35,232 bases of DNA from Lachnospiraceae bacterium (GTDB lineage Bacteria > Bacillota > Clostridia > Lachnospirales > Lachnospiraceae), in NCBI GenBank assembly GCA_017620375.1, contig JAFZQN010000124.1, positions 1 through 35,232 on the forward strand. Reading direction: 5' to 3'. This document shows, piece by piece, positions 34,784 through 35,232 of this stretch; position 1 is the first letter of the stretch, and each line of letters starts with the position of its first letter. The notes beneath the pieces were generated by a model. The model worked only from the letters and a program-made list of their open reading frames with translations. It did no database searches and had not been told where the DNA came from. The translations under genes and the position numbers were made by a program.

Positions 34784-34833
34784 TATTATTTGGTCTTTTA
34801 ATATATTTCTTTATTTGGAAAAATATCATTTAT

Positions 34834-34862
34834 TTGACTACATGGGTGTAACATGATACAAT
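34834..34862 (+). promoter_or_regulatory. Sigma-A promoter of the secreted protein at the right edge
   Basis: The -35 is TTGACT (34834-34839) and the -10 is TACAAT (34857-34862), spacer 17. The leader to the start codon is about 38 bases. Confidence 0.82.
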
Positions 34863-34906
34863 ACAGGTAATTCGTTTTACTAAATGAATTACAGGAGGAA
34901 ATGAAA

Positions 34907-35232
34907 ATGAACAAAAAAAGTTTAAGATCAATGTGCTTTAGCCTTTGTGCTTTAGCCCTGGTACTGGCTGCCGTACTTATGATCGGCACCGTTCCCGCAA
35001 AAGCTGATACAGGAAAAGCAGTAAGAGTATCTACAGTAAAAGAACTTAAGTCTGCCATGAAAAAATCAGATGTCGGCACCATTTATTTTAGGACTCAGGC
35101 TTACTTAAACATTAAGATCCCCAGTGTTAAAAACGCTTCCGGCAAGGAACTTATCATCGAAGCTCCTAACTGTGTGATCACCAATAAGTCTAAGTTCTTA
35201 AGCATCAACATCCTTAAGGCTGCTTCATATAC
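34907..35232 (+). CDS. Secreted protein, N-terminal part (runs off the right edge)
   Basis: The 108 visible codons begin MNKKSLRSMCFSLCALALVL, a classical signal peptide with cleavage likely after VPAKA. The mature part (VSTVKELKSAMKKSDVGTIYF, then KELIIEAPNCVITNKSKF) looks like the start of a right-handed beta-helix or pectate-lyase-like repeat protein; this is a guess from the short strands. The ATG at 34907 is eight bases after AGGAGG (34893-34898); an in-frame ATG at 34901 is too close to that site. Confidence 0.85.
   Translation, partial: MNKKSLRSMCFSLCALALVLAAVLMIGTVPAKADTGKAVRVSTVKELKSAMKKSDVGTIYFRTQAYLNIKIPSVKNASGKELIIEAPNCVITNKSKFLSINILKAASY

Overview
The window looks like a chromosomal segment of a plant-polysaccharide-degrading member of the Lachnospiraceae (Firmicutes; Butyrivibrio-like). 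This is an inference from moderate GC, AGGAGG ribosome sites, sigma-A promoters with 17-bp spacers, a secreted GH11 xylanase with a CBM36 module, a typical clostridial c-di-GMP-I riboswitch and several GGDEF/HD-GYP signalling proteins. No tRNA, rRNA, CRISPR array, transposase or phage gene was seen.

Layout. 1-1065 (-): N-terminal half of transketolase, with its own promoter. 1215-8146 (-): a surface-protein locus. It holds a very large secreted modular protein (two CBM2-like domains, Pro/Thr linker, Ca-binding thrombospondin-3-type repeats, two VWA-like domains, C-terminal C39/papain-like domain), a membrane-anchored protein with a chagasin-like region, and a shorter paralogue of the large protein. 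Both modular genes are cut by one in-frame nonsense codon (TAG at 7463-7465, TAA at 2436-2438) with homologous reading frame continuing on both sides. The operon has a strong promoter followed at once by a structured leader ending in an intrinsic terminator.

8356-14306 (+): an aromatic amino acid operon aroF-tyrA-aroB-aroA-aroC. Its leader encodes a 26-residue peptide with 6 Tyr and 5 Phe. A terminator and a mutually exclusive antiterminator follow, i.e. ribosome-mediated transcription attenuation. Two copies of an interspersed palindromic repeat lie between genes of the operon.

14388-23721: c-di-GMP and signalling genes. They are a membrane HD-GYP protein with a long C-terminal extension, divergent agmatine deiminase and N-carbamoylputrescine amidase (putrescine synthesis), an OmpR-type regulator, a hybrid histidine kinase, a membrane diguanylate cyclase and an acyltransferase-3 protein. 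The divergent HD-GYP and aguA promoters share one palindromic -35 hexamer. At 24091-24230 (-) a c-di-GMP-I riboswitch with a terminator precedes a small HTH protein.

24286-30353 (-): a close-packed run of mazG, a histidine phosphatase, two unrecognised small proteins, a membrane transglutaminase-like protein, the GH11 xylanase and a HAD phosphatase. 30423-34730 (-): a MORN-repeat lipoprotein, an AbiE-type toxin-antitoxin pair and a two-helix membrane protein. The lipoprotein and membrane-protein genes have near-identical promoters. At the right edge a secreted protein begins on the + strand.

The strongest points for follow-up are the Tyr/Phe leader-peptide attenuator, the doubly nonsense-interrupted surface locus with its possible peptidase/inhibitor pairing, the uncharacterised terminated leader in front of it, and the c-di-GMP riboswitch.
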